DNA from: Pseudomonadota bacterium
GTDB lineage: Bacteria > Pseudomonadota > Gammaproteobacteria > SURF-13
NCBI GenBank assembly: GCA_027624315.1
Contig: JAQBXX010000008.1
Location: 1-45,359, forward strand
Direction: 5' to 3'
Length of the DNA: 45,359 nucleotides
Shown: one piece after another, positions 6,973 through 17,017 of the stretch
Layout: each line of letters opens with the position of its first letter
Numbering within the stretch: position 1 is the first letter of the stretch
Translations under genes and position numbers: made by a program
The notes under the pieces: generated by a model
What the model saw: only the letters and a program-made list of their open reading frames with translations
What the model was told of the DNA's origin: nothing
Databases searched by the model: none

Positions 6973-8484
6973 TCAAGCGTCGTTATGCAAATCCATGGCT
7001 TCATTTTGCGCTGCGCGCTGCTGCGCCTTGGCGGAATCGCAGCGCAGTTTTTCAATGTGATCGAGATAACGGCGATCCACGCCGCCGGTGATGTACTCGC
7101 CGCTGAAGCAGGAGGCATCAAAACGCTTGATGGCGGTGTTGTCGCTGCGCGTGGCGTCGATCAGGTCGTCGAGGTCCTGATAGATCAGGCCGTCAGCACC
7201 GATGGCCTGCGCCACTTCCTGCTCGCTGCGATCATGCGCGATGAGCTCGTGTACCGAAGGCATATCGATGCCGTACACGTTGGGGTAACGCACCGGCGGC
7301 GCGGCGGAGGCGAAATACACCTTGCGCGCGCCGGCCTCTCGCGCCAACTGGATGATCTGCTGCGATGTCGTGCCGCGTACGATGGAATCGTCCACCAGCA
7401 GCACGTTCTTGCCCTTGAACTCCATGCCGATGGCATTGAGTTTCTGGCGCACCGACCGTTTGCGCTGACCCTGCCCGGGCATGATGAAGGTGCGCGCGAT
7501 GTAGCGGTTTTTCACGAAGCCCTCGCGGTAGGCGATGCCGAGTTCCTGCGAGAGTTGCAGCGCCGCGGTGCGGCTCGTGTCCGGGATCGGAATCACCACG
7601 TCGATGTCGTGCTTGGGCCATTCGCGCTGAATCTTGCGCGCGAGCATTTCACCCATGCGGATGCGCGCCTGATACACGGAAATGCCGTCGATGATGGAGT
7701 CGGGGCGCGCAAGATAGACGTACTCGAAAATACACGGCGCGCATACCGGGTGGTCCGCGCACTGGCGCGTGTGCAGGTGGCCGCCGGCATCGATCAGCAC
7801 CGCTTCGCCGGGCGCGATGTCGCGCACCAGATCGAAGCCCAGCGTGTTGAGCGCCACGCTCTCGGAGGCGATCATGTATTCCACACCGAGTTCGCTGTCA
7901 CGCTTGCCGAATACGACCGGACGGATGCCGAAGGGATCGCGGAAGCCGACGACGCCGTAGCCGGTGATCATGGCGATGGCGGCATAACCGCCGCGGCAGC
8001 GCTTATGCACGCGTGCAATCGCCGCGAAGATGTCGTTTTCGTCGATGCGCAGTTTTCCGCAGCGCTGCAACTCCTGCGCGAACACGTTGAGCAGCACCTC
8101 TGAATCGGAGTCGGTGTTGATGTGGCGCAGGCCTTCGCGGAACAATTCTTCCTTGAGTTCGTCGGCGTTGGTGAGGTTGCCGTTGTGCGCGAGGCACACG
8201 CCGTAGGGCGAATTCACGTAAAACGGCTGCGCCTCGGCGGAACTGGAGCAGCCCGCCGTGGGATAACGCACATGACCGATGCCGATATTACCGGGCAGGT
8301 TGCGCATGTGACGGGTATGAAATACATCGCGCACCAGGCCGTTGTCCTTGCGCATGTAGAGCCGACCGTCATCGCAGGTCACGATGCCGGCGGCATCCTG
8401 ACCGCGATGTTGCAGCACCGTGAGGCCGTCGTACAGGGCCTGATTCACGGCGGACTTGGCGACAATTCCGATAATGCCACACAT
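6973..8484 (-). CDS. purF: Amidophosphoribosyltransferase
   Basis: First committed enzyme of purine synthesis: converts PRPP and glutamine to 5-phosphoribosylamine. The protein begins Met-Cys-Gly-Ile, so Cys2 becomes the N-terminal nucleophile of the glutaminase domain, followed by [10 protein letters not shown]. The C-terminal phosphoribosyltransferase domain carries the PRPP loop [13 protein letters not shown] near residues 360-375. The 503 residues are normal for the proteobacterial enzyme. It is preceded by cvpA, as in most gammaproteobacteria, but an inverted repeat lies between them (8504-8537). Confidence 0.97.
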   Translation of the reverse strand: MCGIIGIVAKSAVNQALYDGLTVLQHRGQDAAGIVTCDDGRLYMRKDNGLVRDVFHTRHMRNLPGNIGIGHVRYPTAGCSSSAEAQPFYVNSPYGVCLAHNGNLTNADELKEELFREGLRHINTDSDSEVLLNVFAQELQRCGKLRIDENDIFAAIARVHKRCRGGYAAIAMITGYGVVGFRDPFGIRPVVFGKRDSELGVEYMIASESVALNTLGFDLVRDIAPGEAVLIDAGGHLHTRQCADHPVCAPCIFEYVYLARPDSIIDGISVYQARIRMGEMLARKIQREWPKHDIDVVIPIPDTSRTAALQLSQELGIAYREGFVKNRYIARTFIMPGQGQRKRSVRQKLNAIGMEFKGKNVLLVDDSIVRGTTSQQIIQLAREAGARKVYFASAAPPVRYPNVYGIDMPSVHELIAHDRSEQEVAQAIGADGLIYQDLDDLIDATRSDNTAIKRFDASCFSGEYITGGVDRRYLDHIEKLRCDSAKAQQRAAQNEAMDLHNDA

Positions 8485-8503
8485 GTAAACTACCTCACTA
8501 TAT

Positions 8504-8537
8504 CAGGATGCTGAAAAACGAGTTTTTCGGCAGCCTG
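8504..8537. repeat. Inverted repeat between cvpA and purF
   Basis: The arms CAGGATGCTGAAAAAC and GTTTTTCGGCAGCCTG pair over 16 positions with one mismatch and one wobble, around a two-base loop. The cvpA stop codon (8538-8540) is immediately adjacent. The TGAAAAAC/GTTTTTC core is shared with the hairpin array upstream of mutS (38481-38517). Confidence 0.75.
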
Positions 8538-9038
8538 CTAACTATCGTTGCTGTATTCAAATTTCTGTGCGAGTTGCGGCGGCAAAAATCCGCGTAGCCA
8601 CACGGACAGGGTTTGAAAACGGCCGATCAACATGGACTCACTCCACCACTGGTCTTTGGGCAGCGGCGTGGCGCCGGCGAGCAGCACCAGCAGCGCGACC
8701 ACAATCACGCCGCGCGCCAGTCCGAACACCACGCCGAGCGCGTGGTCGGTGCCCTTGAGACCGCCCTTGTCCGCCATTTTTGCGATGAGATAATTCACCA
8801 CGGCGGCGAGGATCAGCGTGACGACAAAGAGGGTGATAAACGCCGCCGCAAGGCGCACGGACGGGGTTGCAATGTGCGTCGCGAAAAGCCCGGAAAAACG
8901 CTCCGAGAAAGTGAACGCTATCCACAGCGCGACCACCCAGGCGATAAGCGACAAGGCCTCGCGCACCACGCCCCGGATCAGACCGATCAGCGTGGAAAGG
9001 GCAATAATCCCGATGATGGTATAGTCAACCCAGATCAT
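8538..9038 (-). CDS. cvpA: CvpA family inner-membrane protein
   Basis: Small polytopic inner-membrane protein, named for colicin V production, found upstream of purF; its molecular role is not settled. Four hydrophobic segments are visible, with the conserved N-terminus WVDYTIIGIIALSTLIGLIR and a Gly/Arg-rich turn before the last helix. I chose the ATG at 9038 (166 residues) because MIWVDY matches the usual family start; a TTG at 9071 would add 11 residues. The spacing to dedD and the shared strand place it in the same operon, and a palindrome separates it from purF. Confidence 0.9.
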   Translation of the reverse strand: MIWVDYTIIGIIALSTLIGLIRGVVREALSLIAWVVALWIAFTFSERFSGLFATHIATPSVRLAAAFITLFVVTLILAAVVNYLIAKMADKGGLKGTDHALGVVFGLARGVIVVALLVLLAGATPLPKDQWWSESMLIGRFQTLSVWLRGFLPPQLAQKFEYSNDS

Positions 9039-9116
9039 GCTGTCACTGGCCCGCGCCTGTGTGCGATACAAGAGCGTATTTTAGCATAGACGCCCGGCCT
9101 GTCCCCAGCGTAGTGA

Positions 9117-9824
9117 TCAGGGATATTGAACCACGTTACCCTTGATGTTGAGCTCCTTCTGCAGCCTGTCGCGCACGGCCTCCGCGCGTGCGCGCTGCGC
9201 CTCCGGCCCCACGCTCACCCGCAGCAGAGGTACACCACGGGTGGTAACCTTTTCCACCAGCGCCTTGTACCCCTTGCTGCGCAACTTGTCGCGCAGCGCC
9301 AGCGCATTCTGCTCGCTGGCAAAACTACCGAGCCGCACTACCCACGCCTCCGCTGCCCTGGCCGCAGCCGGTTTTTTGTTGGCCGTGTCGGCAGGCTTAT
9401 TGACCGCAGCCGCAGGCGGCGCCACGGCCGGGGAGGCACTCTTTACCGGAGCCGGAACAACAGGCACCGCAGTTGGAGTCACGTTTTTTGCCGGGGCCTG
9501 AGCGGGAACTGGCACAACCGGAGCCTCGGCTGTGGCTGCGTTCTTTGCCGGAGACGGTGCAGCGGCGGCGGGCGCGGCGGGCTGCTCCACACTGGCGGCG
9601 GGCGGACTGATCGGCACCGGGTTCAGCGTGCCTGCAGCGGGCACCTCATCCAGCGGAATGATCTTGGAACTGAACTCGGATTTCGGCGGCGGCGGAATGT
9701 TGCTCTGGGTGATCGGCGCAGGCCCTTCGCCGGAGAGCAGCATGGGGATCACGATCACGCCCAGGAAGACCAGCACGATGGCACCCGCCAGGCGTTGTTT
9801 CAGACTACTGTCTTGCATCTCCAC
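9117..9824 (-). CDS. dedD: SPOR-domain cell division protein, DedD-like
   Basis: Anchored periplasmic protein that binds denuded septal peptidoglycan during division. One membrane helix at about 12-30 is followed by a long Pro/Ala/Val-rich linker (about 40-150) and a C-terminal SPOR domain at about 157-235 (WVVRLGSFASEQNALAL, then LLRVSVGP). The linker contains repeated APAKN/APV-type words. Its position between folC and cvpA is the classic DedD place. The 235 residues are within the family range. Confidence 0.9.
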   Translation of the reverse strand: MEMQDSSLKQRLAGAIVLVFLGVIVIPMLLSGEGPAPITQSNIPPPPKSEFSSKIIPLDEVPAAGTLNPVPISPPAASVEQPAAPAAAAPSPAKNAATAEAPVVPVPAQAPAKNVTPTAVPVVPAPVKSASPAVAPPAAAVNKPADTANKKPAAARAAEAWVVRLGSFASEQNALALRDKLRSKGYKALVEKVTTRGVPLLRVSVGPEAQRARAEAVRDRLQKELNIKGNVVQYP

Positions 9825-9836
9825 ATCCTGAAATAG

Positions 9837-11123
9837 TTAAGGCTGATTATAGACCTGCTGCAGCACCTCGGCCACCGTATAAAATGAACCGAACACCACC
9901 ACGCGGTCACCGGGGCGGGCCTGTTCCATAACGGCGCGATAGGCCGCACTGATACTGCCGTGTTCATGCACCACGGCCTGGGCCGCATTTTCACGCAGCA
10001 GGTGTACGATCTGCTCCGCGCTTGCCGCGCGCGCCGCAGGAAGTGCCGCCACATGCCACTGGTCGATCACCTCACGCATCCTGTCGATCACGCCCGCGAT
10101 GTCCTTGTCCGCCAGCATGGAAAACACCGCCAGCGTACGGCCCACGCACGGATATTCTTTCAAGGTGCGCGCCAGCACCTCCGCGCCGTGCGGATTGTGC
10201 GCGACGTCAAAAATGCGCGTGACGGGACCGGGCAGCACCTGGAATCGGCCCGGCAACTTCGCGGCCAGCAGCCCTTGACGCACGGCGTCCTCGCTCACCG
10301 GCAGGCGCGGCAGCAGCGGTTGCAGCGCCATCAGCACAGCGGCGGCGTTGCGCAACTGAAATGCGCCGCGCAGGCCGGGGAAAGGCAGGTGTTCGTAGCG
10401 CGCGCTCGCGTCATCGTAGCGGCCCCACCACGACCAGTCGCCGGTACCGGCGCTGTAATCGGCGCTGTAACCGAAGTCACGCTCAAGACAATAGAGCGGC
10501 GCGGCACAATCACGCGCGTGCGCGCGCAGACTTTGCGGCACATCAGGGTCGCCGCAGATCGCGGGCCGCTCCACACGGAAGATGCCTGCCTTCTCGCGTG
10601 CGATGCTCTCGCGATCAGGACCCAGCCACTCCACATGGTCGATACCAATGCTCGTCACCAGCGCGACGTCGGCGTCGAGTATGTTCACCGCGTCCAGCCG
10701 CCCGCCGAGCCCGACCTCGAGGATGGCGACGTCGAGTTGTGCGCGCTGAAAGATGTCGAACGCTGCGAGCGTGCCGAACTCAAAATAGCTCAGCGAGATT
10801 TCGCCGCGCGCCGCGTCGATGCGCGCGAAGGCCTCGCACAACTGCACGTCGCTGGCCTCTTCACCCAGCACGCGGACGCGCTCGTTATAGCGCAACAGAT
10901 GCGGCGAAGTGTAGGCCCCCACGCGGTACCCGGCGGCGCGATAGATCGCCTCCAGCAATGCCACGCTGGAGCCTTTGCCGTTGGTGCCGGTCACCGTGAT
11001 CACGGCATGCGGAGGCTGCGCGAGCCCCATGCGCTGGAGCACGCTGCTCACGCGCTCCAGACCGAGATCGATCAGTCGGGGATGTTTAGTCTCTTGCCAG
11101 GACAACCAGTCGGCTAAAGTCAT
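9837..11123 (-). CDS. folC: Bifunctional folylpolyglutamate/dihydrofolate synthase
   Basis: Adds glutamate to dihydropteroate to form dihydrofolate and extends polyglutamate tails on folates. The ATP-binding loop TVTGTNGKGSS occupies residues 43-53. Further motifs are SPHLLRYNERVRV, LEVGLGGRLDAVN and the C-terminal DVAHNPHG, all typical of the Mur ligase-like family. The 428 residues match. It lies between accD and dedD as in other gammaproteobacteria, but a 24-bp-armed inverted repeat separates it from accD. Confidence 0.95.
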   Translation of the reverse strand: MTLADWLSWQETKHPRLIDLGLERVSSVLQRMGLAQPPHAVITVTGTNGKGSSVALLEAIYRAAGYRVGAYTSPHLLRYNERVRVLGEEASDVQLCEAFARIDAARGEISLSYFEFGTLAAFDIFQRAQLDVAILEVGLGGRLDAVNILDADVALVTSIGIDHVEWLGPDRESIAREKAGIFRVERPAICGDPDVPQSLRAHARDCAAPLYCLERDFGYSADYSAGTGDWSWWGRYDDASARYEHLPFPGLRGAFQLRNAAAVLMALQPLLPRLPVSEDAVRQGLLAAKLPGRFQVLPGPVTRIFDVAHNPHGAEVLARTLKEYPCVGRTLAVFSMLADKDIAGVIDRMREVIDQWHVAALPAARAASAEQIVHLLRENAAQAVVHEHGSISAAYRAVMEQARPGDRVVVFGSFYTVAEVLQQVYNQP

Positions 11124-11136
11124 AAATACAGTAATA

Positions 11137-11223
11137 CAGTGGCGAGTGGCTAGTAGCGAGGAACTAGATATAAAAGGGTATTGCCTGCTTTCCTCGCCAC
11201 TCGCTACTAGCCACTCGCCACTG
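11137..11223. repeat. Long inverted repeat, family 1, copy 1
   Basis: Arms of 24 bp (11137-11160 and 11200-11223) are exactly complementary and flank a 39-base loop. The arms are built from iterated words, GTGGCGAGTGGC and TAGTAGCGAG. The element fills the accD-folC junction, ending three bases before the accD stop. A second copy lies at 33319-33404. It could act as an operon-internal RNA structure affecting stability or termination, which is not shown by sequence alone. Confidence 0.9.
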
Positions 11224-11226
11224 CCT

Positions 11227-12084
11227 TTAAGATTGATGCGTAAGCATAGCCAGCAGCCGGGCGATTCTGTCGCGCATGTCGTGGCGGTTTACGATCATAT
11301 CGATGGTGCCGTGTTCCATCAGAAATTCGGCACGCTGGAAACCTTCCGGCAACACCTCGCGCACCGTCTGCTCGATCACGCGCGGGCCGGCAAACCCGAT
11401 CAGCGCCTTGGGCTCGGCCACGTTCACATCGCCCAGCATGGCGAGACTCGCCGACACACCGCCCATGGTGGGATCGGTGAGCACGGAAATGAACGGGATG
11501 CCGCGTTCGCTCAGGCGCGCAAGCGCGGCGCTGGTCTTGGCCATCTGCATGAGTGAAAACAAGCCCTCCTGCATGCGCGCGCCGCCGCTGGCGGAAAAAC
11601 ACACCAGCGGTATGCGTTGTTCGAGACAGTGGTTCACGGCGCGCACGAAACGCTCACCGACCACCGCGCCCATCGATCCGCCCATGAAGCGGAACTCGAA
11701 CGCACACGCGACGAGCGGCATGCCCTTGAGCTTGCCGCGCACGACAATCAGCGCATCGTTCTCGCCGGTGTCTTTGTGCGCCTGGGTCAGGCGGTCCTTG
11801 TAGCGCTTGCTGTCACGGAACTTGAGCGCGTCCACCGGCGCAAGTTCCGCGCCGATCTCCGTGCGCGGCTCGGCATCGAGAAAATGATCGAGACGTTGCC
11901 GTGCGCCGATGCGCATGTGGTGATTGCATTTGGGACAGACATCGAGATTGCGCTCCAGCTCGGTGCGGAACAGCACCGAGGCACAGGACTCGCATTTCGT
12001 CCACAGGCCCTCCGGCACCGTTTTCTTCGGCCCGTTGCCTTCGGTTCTGATCTTGGACGGGAGCAATTTTTCGAACCAGCTCAT
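11227..12084 (-). CDS. accD: Acetyl-CoA carboxylase carboxyltransferase subunit beta
   Basis: Beta subunit of the carboxyltransferase that moves CO2 from biotin to acetyl-CoA, the first step of fatty acid synthesis. The N-terminal zinc ribbon has Cys31, Cys34, Cys50 and Cys53 (CESC ... CPKC). The crotonase-like body contains [13 protein letters not shown] and the [11 protein letters not shown] oxyanion region. The 285 residues are normal. It starts four bases from the end of trpA and belongs to the trpFBA-accD-folC operon seen in many proteobacteria. Confidence 0.97.
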   Translation of the reverse strand: MSWFEKLLPSKIRTEGNGPKKTVPEGLWTKCESCASVLFRTELERNLDVCPKCNHHMRIGARQRLDHFLDAEPRTEIGAELAPVDALKFRDSKRYKDRLTQAHKDTGENDALIVVRGKLKGMPLVACAFEFRFMGGSMGAVVGERFVRAVNHCLEQRIPLVCFSASGGARMQEGLFSLMQMAKTSAALARLSERGIPFISVLTDPTMGGVSASLAMLGDVNVAEPKALIGFAGPRVIEQTVREVLPEGFQRAEFLMEHGTIDMIVNRHDMRDRIARLLAMLTHQS

Positions 12085-12950
12085 TTGGGTCTGCCGGATG
12101 GTTCGTCCATCGCCCGGCGCATCCCGGCAAGCAGCGCGGCGATCTCCGGCATGATCTTGTCGGGCTCGTGTTCCAGTTGCTCGATCTTCTGCACCAGCGC
12201 GCTGCCCACGATCACGGCATCGGCGAGTTGGGCGACGCGTGCTGCGGTGGCGGCGTCCTTGATGCCGAAACCCACCCCCAGCGGCAGCTTCGTCAGGGCG
12301 CGAATCTCGTCGAGTTTGCGCCCGACCGCCTCGACATCGAGCGTCGCGGCGCCGGTGACTCCTTTGAGCGAGACATAATAAAGATAACCTTGCGCCAGCG
12401 CGCTGACCTTGGCGATGCGCTCCGGCGTGCTGGTGGGCGCGAGCAGAAAGATGGGGGCGATGGCGTGTGCCTGCAATGCCGTGACGAGATCAACTGCTTC
12501 TTCCGGCGGCATATCCACGGTGAGAACGCCGTCGACACCGGACGCGGCGGCGGCGCGCGCAAAGGCTTCGTAGCCCAGCATCTCCACCGGATTCAGGTAG
12601 CCCATCAATACGACGGGTGTCGCATTATTCCGCGTACGGAATTCGCGCACCCTGTCGAGCACGTGGCGCAGGCTCACATGATGCTTGAGCGCACGCTCCG
12701 ACGCACGCTGGATCACCGGGCCGTCGGCCATCGGATCGGAGAACGGCACGCCGAGCTCGATGATGTTTGCGCCCGCACTCACCATCGCGTGCATCAGCGG
12801 CACGGTCAATTCAGGATTCGGATCACCGGCGGTAATAAAAGGAATCAGCGCCTTGCGTTTTTGCGTGCGCAGCGCGGCAAAGCATTGCGTGATGCGATTC
12901 ACCGCCGCCTCTTGCAGGTGTGCCTCCTGTCCGGAGTGTGCACGGCTCAT
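12081..12950 (-). CDS. trpA: Tryptophan synthase alpha subunit
   Basis: Cleaves indole-3-glycerol phosphate to indole, which is channelled to TrpB. The TIM barrel contains the catalytic glutamate in [10 protein letters not shown], the catalytic aspartate region ([11 protein letters not shown]) and the phosphate-binding GVGFGI. Two starts are possible: an ATG at 12950 that overlaps the trpB stop by four bases, and a GTG at 12902 preceded by a GAGG site. The second gives about 273 residues beginning VNRITQCF, closer to the usual family length and start. The first 16 residues may therefore be untranslated or an extension. Confidence 0.95.
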   Translation of the reverse strand: MSRAHSGQEAHLQEAAVNRITQCFAALRTQKRKALIPFITAGDPNPELTVPLMHAMVSAGANIIELGVPFSDPMADGPVIQRASERALKHHVSLRHVLDRVREFRTRNNATPVVLMGYLNPVEMLGYEAFARAAAASGVDGVLTVDMPPEEAVDLVTALQAHAIAPIFLLAPTSTPERIAKVSALAQGYLYYVSLKGVTGAATLDVEAVGRKLDEIRALTKLPLGVGFGIKDAATAARVAQLADAVIVGSALVQKIEQLEHEPDKIMPEIAALLAGMRRAMDEPSGRPK

Positions 12951-14170
12951 ACTCGCACTCCCTCGCGCGCCGCCACGGTGTGCATGTCTTTATCACCACG
13001 GCCCGACAGATTGACGATGATGATCTGATCTTTTTTCATGGTCGGCGCGAGCTTGGTCGCGTAAGCGAGCGCGTGGCTCGACTCCAGCGCGGGCATGATG
13101 CCCTCGATACGGGTGAGGTCGTGAAAGGCCTGCACAGCTTCGTTATCGGTAATCGCCACGTAGCTGGCACGCCCACTGTCCTTGAGCCAGGCGTGCTCCG
13201 GCCCCACGCCGGGATAATCGAGGCCGGCGGAGATGGAGTGTGTCTCGATGATCTGGCCGTCGTCATCTTCGATGAGGTAGGTGCGGTTGCCGTGCAGCAC
13301 GCCGGGGCGGCCCTTACACAACGTCGCCGCGTGATGCTCTGTGTCGATGCCCTCGCCTGCGGCTTCGACGCCGTAGATCGCTACGGCCGCGTCTTCGAGA
13401 AACGGATAAAACAATCCGATGGCGTTGGAGCCGCCGCCCACGCAGGCGACGAGCGCATCCGGCAGGCGCCCGGCCTGCTCCAGAATCTGTGCGCGCGCCT
13501 CGCGCCCGATGATGGACTGAAAATCGCGCACCATCATCGGATACGGATGCGGGCCAGCCACGGTGCCGATGATATAAAAGGTGTTGTCCACGTTGGTGAC
13601 CCAGTCGCGCATCGCCTCGTTGAGCGCGTCCTTCAGCGTCTTCGAGCCGGACTCGACCGGCACCACGGTGGCGCCCAGCAGCTTCATGCGGAAGACGTTG
13701 AGCGCCTGGCGCTTGATGTCCTCGGAGCCCATGTACACCACGCACTCCAGGCCGAGGCGCGCGGCCACGGTGGCCGTGGCGACGCCGTGCTGCCCCGCGC
13801 CGGTCTCGGCGATGATGCGCGTCTTGCCCATGCGCTTGGCGAGCAGCGCCTGGCCTACGGTGTTGTTCACCTTGTGCGCGCCGGTGTGGTTCAGGTCCTC
13901 GCGCTTCAAATAAATCTGCGCGCCGCCGAGCTGTTTGGTCCAGCGCTCGGCAAGATACAGCGGCGACGGACGACCGACGTAATGCTTGAGGTCGTGATCG
14001 AATTCGGCAACAAAATCAGCATCGTTTTTGTAACGCTCATACGCGAGGCGCAGCTCTTCGAGCGGCTGCATCAGCGTCTCAGCGACGAAGCGCCCGCCGT
14101 AGGGGCCGAAGTGGCCGTTGGCATCCGGTAATGAGGTGTAGGTGGTTGTGCGCGCCTTAGCTGTTAACAC
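12947..14170 (-). CDS. trpB: Tryptophan synthase beta subunit
   Basis: PLP enzyme that condenses indole with serine to make tryptophan. The Schiff-base lysine is Lys100 in HTGAHKVNN, the glycine-rich phosphate loop is GGGSNAIG, and the N-terminal [12 protein letters not shown] and [10 protein letters not shown] segments are family-typical. It starts at a GTG that lies inside the end of trpF (14-base overlap), and its stop overlaps trpA, so the three trp genes are translationally coupled. Length is 407 residues. Confidence 0.97.
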   Translation of the reverse strand: MLTAKARTTTYTSLPDANGHFGPYGGRFVAETLMQPLEELRLAYERYKNDADFVAEFDHDLKHYVGRPSPLYLAERWTKQLGGAQIYLKREDLNHTGAHKVNNTVGQALLAKRMGKTRIIAETGAGQHGVATATVAARLGLECVVYMGSEDIKRQALNVFRMKLLGATVVPVESGSKTLKDALNEAMRDWVTNVDNTFYIIGTVAGPHPYPMMVRDFQSIIGREARAQILEQAGRLPDALVACVGGGSNAIGLFYPFLEDAAVAIYGVEAAGEGIDTEHHAATLCKGRPGVLHGNRTYLIEDDDGQIIETHSISAGLDYPGVGPEHAWLKDSGRASYVAITDNEAVQAFHDLTRIEGIMPALESSHALAYATKLAPTMKKDQIIIVNLSGRGDKDMHTVAAREGVRV

Positions 14171-14780
14171 GATTAACCTCTTCTATAAACGTCGCCATTT
14201 TCTGCGCGTCCTTGATTCCTTGAGCCGATTCCACGCCGCCACTCACGTCAACGCCGTAGGGCCGTACTTGTCGCACCGCCGCGCCCACGTTTTGCGGCGC
14301 GAGACCACCGGCGAGAATGATCGGTTTATCCATATTCGCCGGCACGCGCGACCAGTCGAACGGTGTGCCCATACCGCCCGCAATTTTTTCATGATACGTG
14401 TCGAGTAGCAACGCTGCGGCGTCGGCATAGTCGCGCGCGCAGGCCGCCACATCCACACCTTCACTCATGCGCAGCACCTTGATGTAAGGCCGCCGGTAAC
14501 GGCCGCACTGCCCTGCCGGTTCGTGACCGTGAAATTGCAGCGTATCGATACGCACGGATTGCAGCACTTGTTCAATTGCGGCGGGCGCGGCGTCGACGAA
14601 CAAACCGACCACGGTAACGAACGCCGGCAACGTGCGTACAATCGTCTGCGCCTGCTCGATGCTCACCGCGCGCGGACTCGCCGCGTAAAATACCAGCCCG
14701 ATGGCATCCGCACCAAGCAGCGCCGCCGCGCGCGCGTCCTCAGGACGTGTAATACCGCAAATTTTAACCCGTGTCCGCAT
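14157..14780 (-). CDS. trpF: Phosphoribosylanthranilate isomerase
   Basis: Amadori rearrangement step of tryptophan synthesis, a TIM-barrel enzyme. The catalytic cysteine lies in [11 protein letters not shown] near residue 8. [10 protein letters not shown] and the C-terminal phosphate-binding ILAGGL and GVDVSGGVE segments are clear. The 207 residues match monofunctional TrpF. It overlaps trpB by 14 bases. Upstream, a composite repeat separates it from truA, which it usually follows closely. Confidence 0.96.
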   Translation of the reverse strand: MRTRVKICGITRPEDARAAALLGADAIGLVFYAASPRAVSIEQAQTIVRTLPAFVTVVGLFVDAAPAAIEQVLQSVRIDTLQFHGHEPAGQCGRYRRPYIKVLRMSEGVDVAACARDYADAAALLLDTYHEKIAGGMGTPFDWSRVPANMDKPIILAGGLAPQNVGAAVRQVRPYGVDVSGGVESAQGIKDAQKMATFIEEVNRVNS

Positions 14781-14842
14781 GGCAAGTCACTGAATTGTTA
14801 AGATTACTCAGAAGCCAGCCAGTAAGTCTACACTTTCCGCTA

Positions 14843-14954
14843 CGTCCCCGCCCCCTGTTTAGGGGGCGGGACAGGGTGGGGGTAGATACACACGGCGATT
14901 AGTCAGGAGTCACATCATAAGCGTTGTAGCCTTAATTTTGTGACTCCTGACTAA
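14843..14954. repeat. Composite intergenic repeat (modules A and B), copy 1
   Basis: Module A (14843-14885) is C/G-rich, with a hairpin GCCCCCT/AGGGGGC followed by GGGACAGGGTGGGGGTAG. Module B (14898-14954) is an inverted repeat with arms TTAGTCAGGAGTCAC and GTGACTCCTGACTAA around about 25 bases. The truA stop codon (14951-14953) lies inside the right arm of B. The same two modules recur at 26214-26325 in the reverse order and orientation. Confidence 0.88.
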
Positions 14955-15730
14955 CAGAGCACGGGCGGCAGTGGAAGGCGCGGCAGGCCGAAGGATTCGG
15001 GATATTCCACACGCATGAGCGTCAGGCCGTGCGGCGGGGCGGTGACACCGCCCAAAGTCCGGTCACACGCCTCCAGCACCTCGCGTGCCCACGCGGGTGC
15101 GCGCTCGCCCGCGCCTACCGTCATCAGCACGCCCGCGATGTTGCGCACCATATGATGCAGGAAGGCGTTGGCGACGATGTCGAGCACGACCAGCTCGCCG
15201 TAACGCGCCACATCGAGACGGTGCACCGTGCGCACCGGGTTTTTCGCCTGGCACGCCAGTGCGCGATACGAAGAGAAATCGTGCGCGCCGATGAGATGGC
15301 GCGCGGCCTCCTGCATATATTCGACATTCAGCGGCCGATAACACCAGCTCACGCGGCTGCCGAACGCACCGGGACGCACCGCACGGTTGAAAATCACATA
15401 GCGGTAATAGCGTGCCGTGGCGGAAAAACGCGCATGAAATTCGTCACTCACAGGCTGCGCCCACACCACGCCACAGTCATCGGGGAGATAAGAGTTCGCG
15501 CCGTATATCCACGCACGGTCACTGCGTACAGATGTTGTGTCGAAATGGATCACCTGACCGAGGGCGTGCACGCCGGTATCGGTGCGGCCCGCAGTGATCA
15601 CGCGCACCGAATGATCCGCGACCTTGGACAGCGCCTGTTCGACGCACTCCTGCACCGTGCGCGTACCCAGCTGCAACTGCCAGCCGTAAAACTTTGTGCC
15701 GTCGTATTCAACGCCGAGCGCCACCCGCAT
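14951..15730 (-). CDS. truA: tRNA pseudouridine(38-40) synthase
   Basis: Converts uridines 38-40 in the anticodon stem-loop of tRNAs to pseudouridine. The catalytic aspartate is Asp51 in TAGRTDTGVHALGQV. The N-terminal VEYDGTKFYGWQ and the later HDFSSYRAL and FLHHMVRNI segments are as expected. The 259 residues are normal. It starts seven bases after def, and truA followed by trpF is common in gammaproteobacteria. The TAG stop is supplied by a palindromic repeat (module B), and the C-terminal residues LPPVLC lie at its edge. Confidence 0.96.
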   Translation of the reverse strand: MRVALGVEYDGTKFYGWQLQLGTRTVQECVEQALSKVADHSVRVITAGRTDTGVHALGQVIHFDTTSVRSDRAWIYGANSYLPDDCGVVWAQPVSDEFHARFSATARYYRYVIFNRAVRPGAFGSRVSWCYRPLNVEYMQEAARHLIGAHDFSSYRALACQAKNPVRTVHRLDVARYGELVVLDIVANAFLHHMVRNIAGVLMTVGAGERAPAWAREVLEACDRTLGGVTAPPHGLTLMRVEYPESFGLPRLPLPPVLC

Positions 15731-15736
15731 AGCGAA

Positions 15737-16261
15737 TCAGTCCGCCACGGCCTTCAGTAACTCGTCCTCGAAACCGAACAGGCGCAGGTCTTCGATGCGG
15801 TACGGATACAAGATGCCGTCGAGATGATCGCACTCATGCTGCACCACGCGCGCGTGAAATCCGTGCGCCTCGCGTTCGAAGCGTTTACCGTGTTGATCGA
15901 AACCGGAATAGCGCACGCACGTGGGCCGCCGCACCAGGCCGCGCATGCCGGGCACGCTCAGACAGCCCTCCCACAGTTCGTCGTCCTCGTCACCGATCAC
16001 CTCGATCACCGGATTGATGAGCACGGTGGTCGGCACCGGCTCGGCCTCCGGATAGCGCGGGTTGTGCTCCACGCCGAAGATCACCACACGCCGGCTCACG
16101 CCGATCTGCGGCGCGGCAAGCCCCGCGCCGTTGCGCGACGCCATGGTGTCGAACATGTCGGCGATGAGCGCATCGAGCGCGGAGGTATTGAATTCAGCCA
16201 CCGGCTCCGCTACCTGCAACAGCAGCGGATGGCCCATGCGCAGCACTTCCTTGACGGCCAT
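15737..16261 (-). CDS. def: Peptide deformylase
   Basis: Metalloenzyme that removes the formyl group from new proteins. All three motifs are intact: [16 protein letters not shown] and QHECDHLDG, with the metal ligands Cys, His and His and the catalytic Glu. I chose the ATG at 16261 (174 residues, [12 protein letters not shown]); an in-frame GTG at 16273 would add four residues. It is not next to fmt, so it may be one of several deformylase genes. It sits between mtnP and truA on the same strand with very short gaps. Confidence 0.95.
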   Translation of the reverse strand: MAVKEVLRMGHPLLLQVAEPVAEFNTSALDALIADMFDTMASRNGAGLAAPQIGVSRRVVIFGVEHNPRYPEAEPVPTTVLINPVIEVIGDEDDELWEGCLSVPGMRGLVRRPTCVRYSGFDQHGKRFEREAHGFHARVVQHECDHLDGILYPYRIEDLRLFGFEDELLKAVAD

Positions 16262-16276
16262 TTTCAGAGGCACCCT

Positions 16277-17017
16277 TCAGATCAGCGGGATGACGTGCTC
16301 AAGCAAGGTGCGCACATTTTCCATGGCCTGCTTGAGGTTGTACTCAATCTCCACCATGGAGATGGTCTCCGCACCGCGCCCTGCGGCCATGTTCGCCACC
16401 ACCGCGCAGGTCGCGTAGGCGAGCCCGAGCTCGGCAGCGAGCGCCGCCTCCGGCATGCCGGTCATGCCCACGATGCCGCAGCCATCGCGCTCCATGCGGT
16501 TGATCTCTGCCGCGGTTTCCAGGCGCGGGCCCTGCGTCGCGCCGTACGTCGCCTGGCTGCTGCATGCCAGCCCCGCACTCGCGCAACCCTTGAGCAGCAG
16601 CGCACGCAGTTCCGCGCTGTAGGGATGAGTGAAGTCGATGTGCGTGACAGGCGTGTCGCCACCCTCAAAAAACGTATGCGCGCGCGCCCAGGTGTAATCA
16701 ACGATCTGGTCGGGAATCACGATGCTGCCCGGAACGAGGTCCGCACGGATGCCGCCCACCGCGGCGACCGCAATCACCTTCTTCACGCCGATCTGCTTCA
16801 GCGCCTGCAGGTTGGCGCGATAGTTGATCATGTGCGGCGGGATGGTATGCCCGTAACCGTGGCGCGGCAGAAACACCACCTCCTTGCCACACAGGGTGCC
16901 GTAGGTGAGCGGGCCCGAAGGCTCGCCGTAGGGCGTATACACCACCTCGCGCCGCGTGACTTCCAGGCATTTGAGCGAGGTGAGCCCACTACCGCCGATG
17001 ATCGCAAGTTCCGTCAT
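16277..17017 (-). CDS. mtnP: S-methyl-5'-thioinosine/purine nucleoside phosphorylase
   Basis: Phosphorolyses methylthio-nucleosides or purine nucleosides and feeds bases to salvage. The start is the ATG at 17017, sharing one base with the hpt stop (TAATG), giving 246 residues beginning MTELAIIGGSGL. Phosphate and base-binding regions include LPRHGYGH, AVGGIR, the TQGPRLETAAEI segment and GMTGMPEAALAAELGLAYA. The coupling to hpt fits a pathway from methylthioinosine to hypoxanthine to IMP. Relatives in pseudomonads act on methylthioinosine; methylthioadenosine phosphorylase is the alternative, and residues alone do not decide. Confidence 0.88.
   Translation of the reverse strand: MTELAIIGGSGLTSLKCLEVTRREVVYTPYGEPSGPLTYGTLCGKEVVFLPRHGYGHTIPPHMINYRANLQALKQIGVKKVIAVAAVGGIRADLVPGSIVIPDQIVDYTWARAHTFFEGGDTPVTHIDFTHPYSAELRALLLKGCASAGLACSSQATYGATQGPRLETAAEINRMERDGCGIVGMTGMPEAALAAELGLAYATCAVVANMAAGRGAETISMVEIEYNLKQAMENVRTLLEHVIPLI

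Noticed and set aside
6883-8103. 406-codon frame on the plus strand
   Set aside because: It is antisense to purF, which is clearly coding. Its His/Arg/Val-rich product is typical of a GC-rich shadow frame.
14781-14950. Tryptophan leader peptide or riboswitch upstream of trpF
   Set aside because: No short frame with tandem Trp codons or conserved riboswitch core is visible; the spacer is accounted for by the composite repeat.
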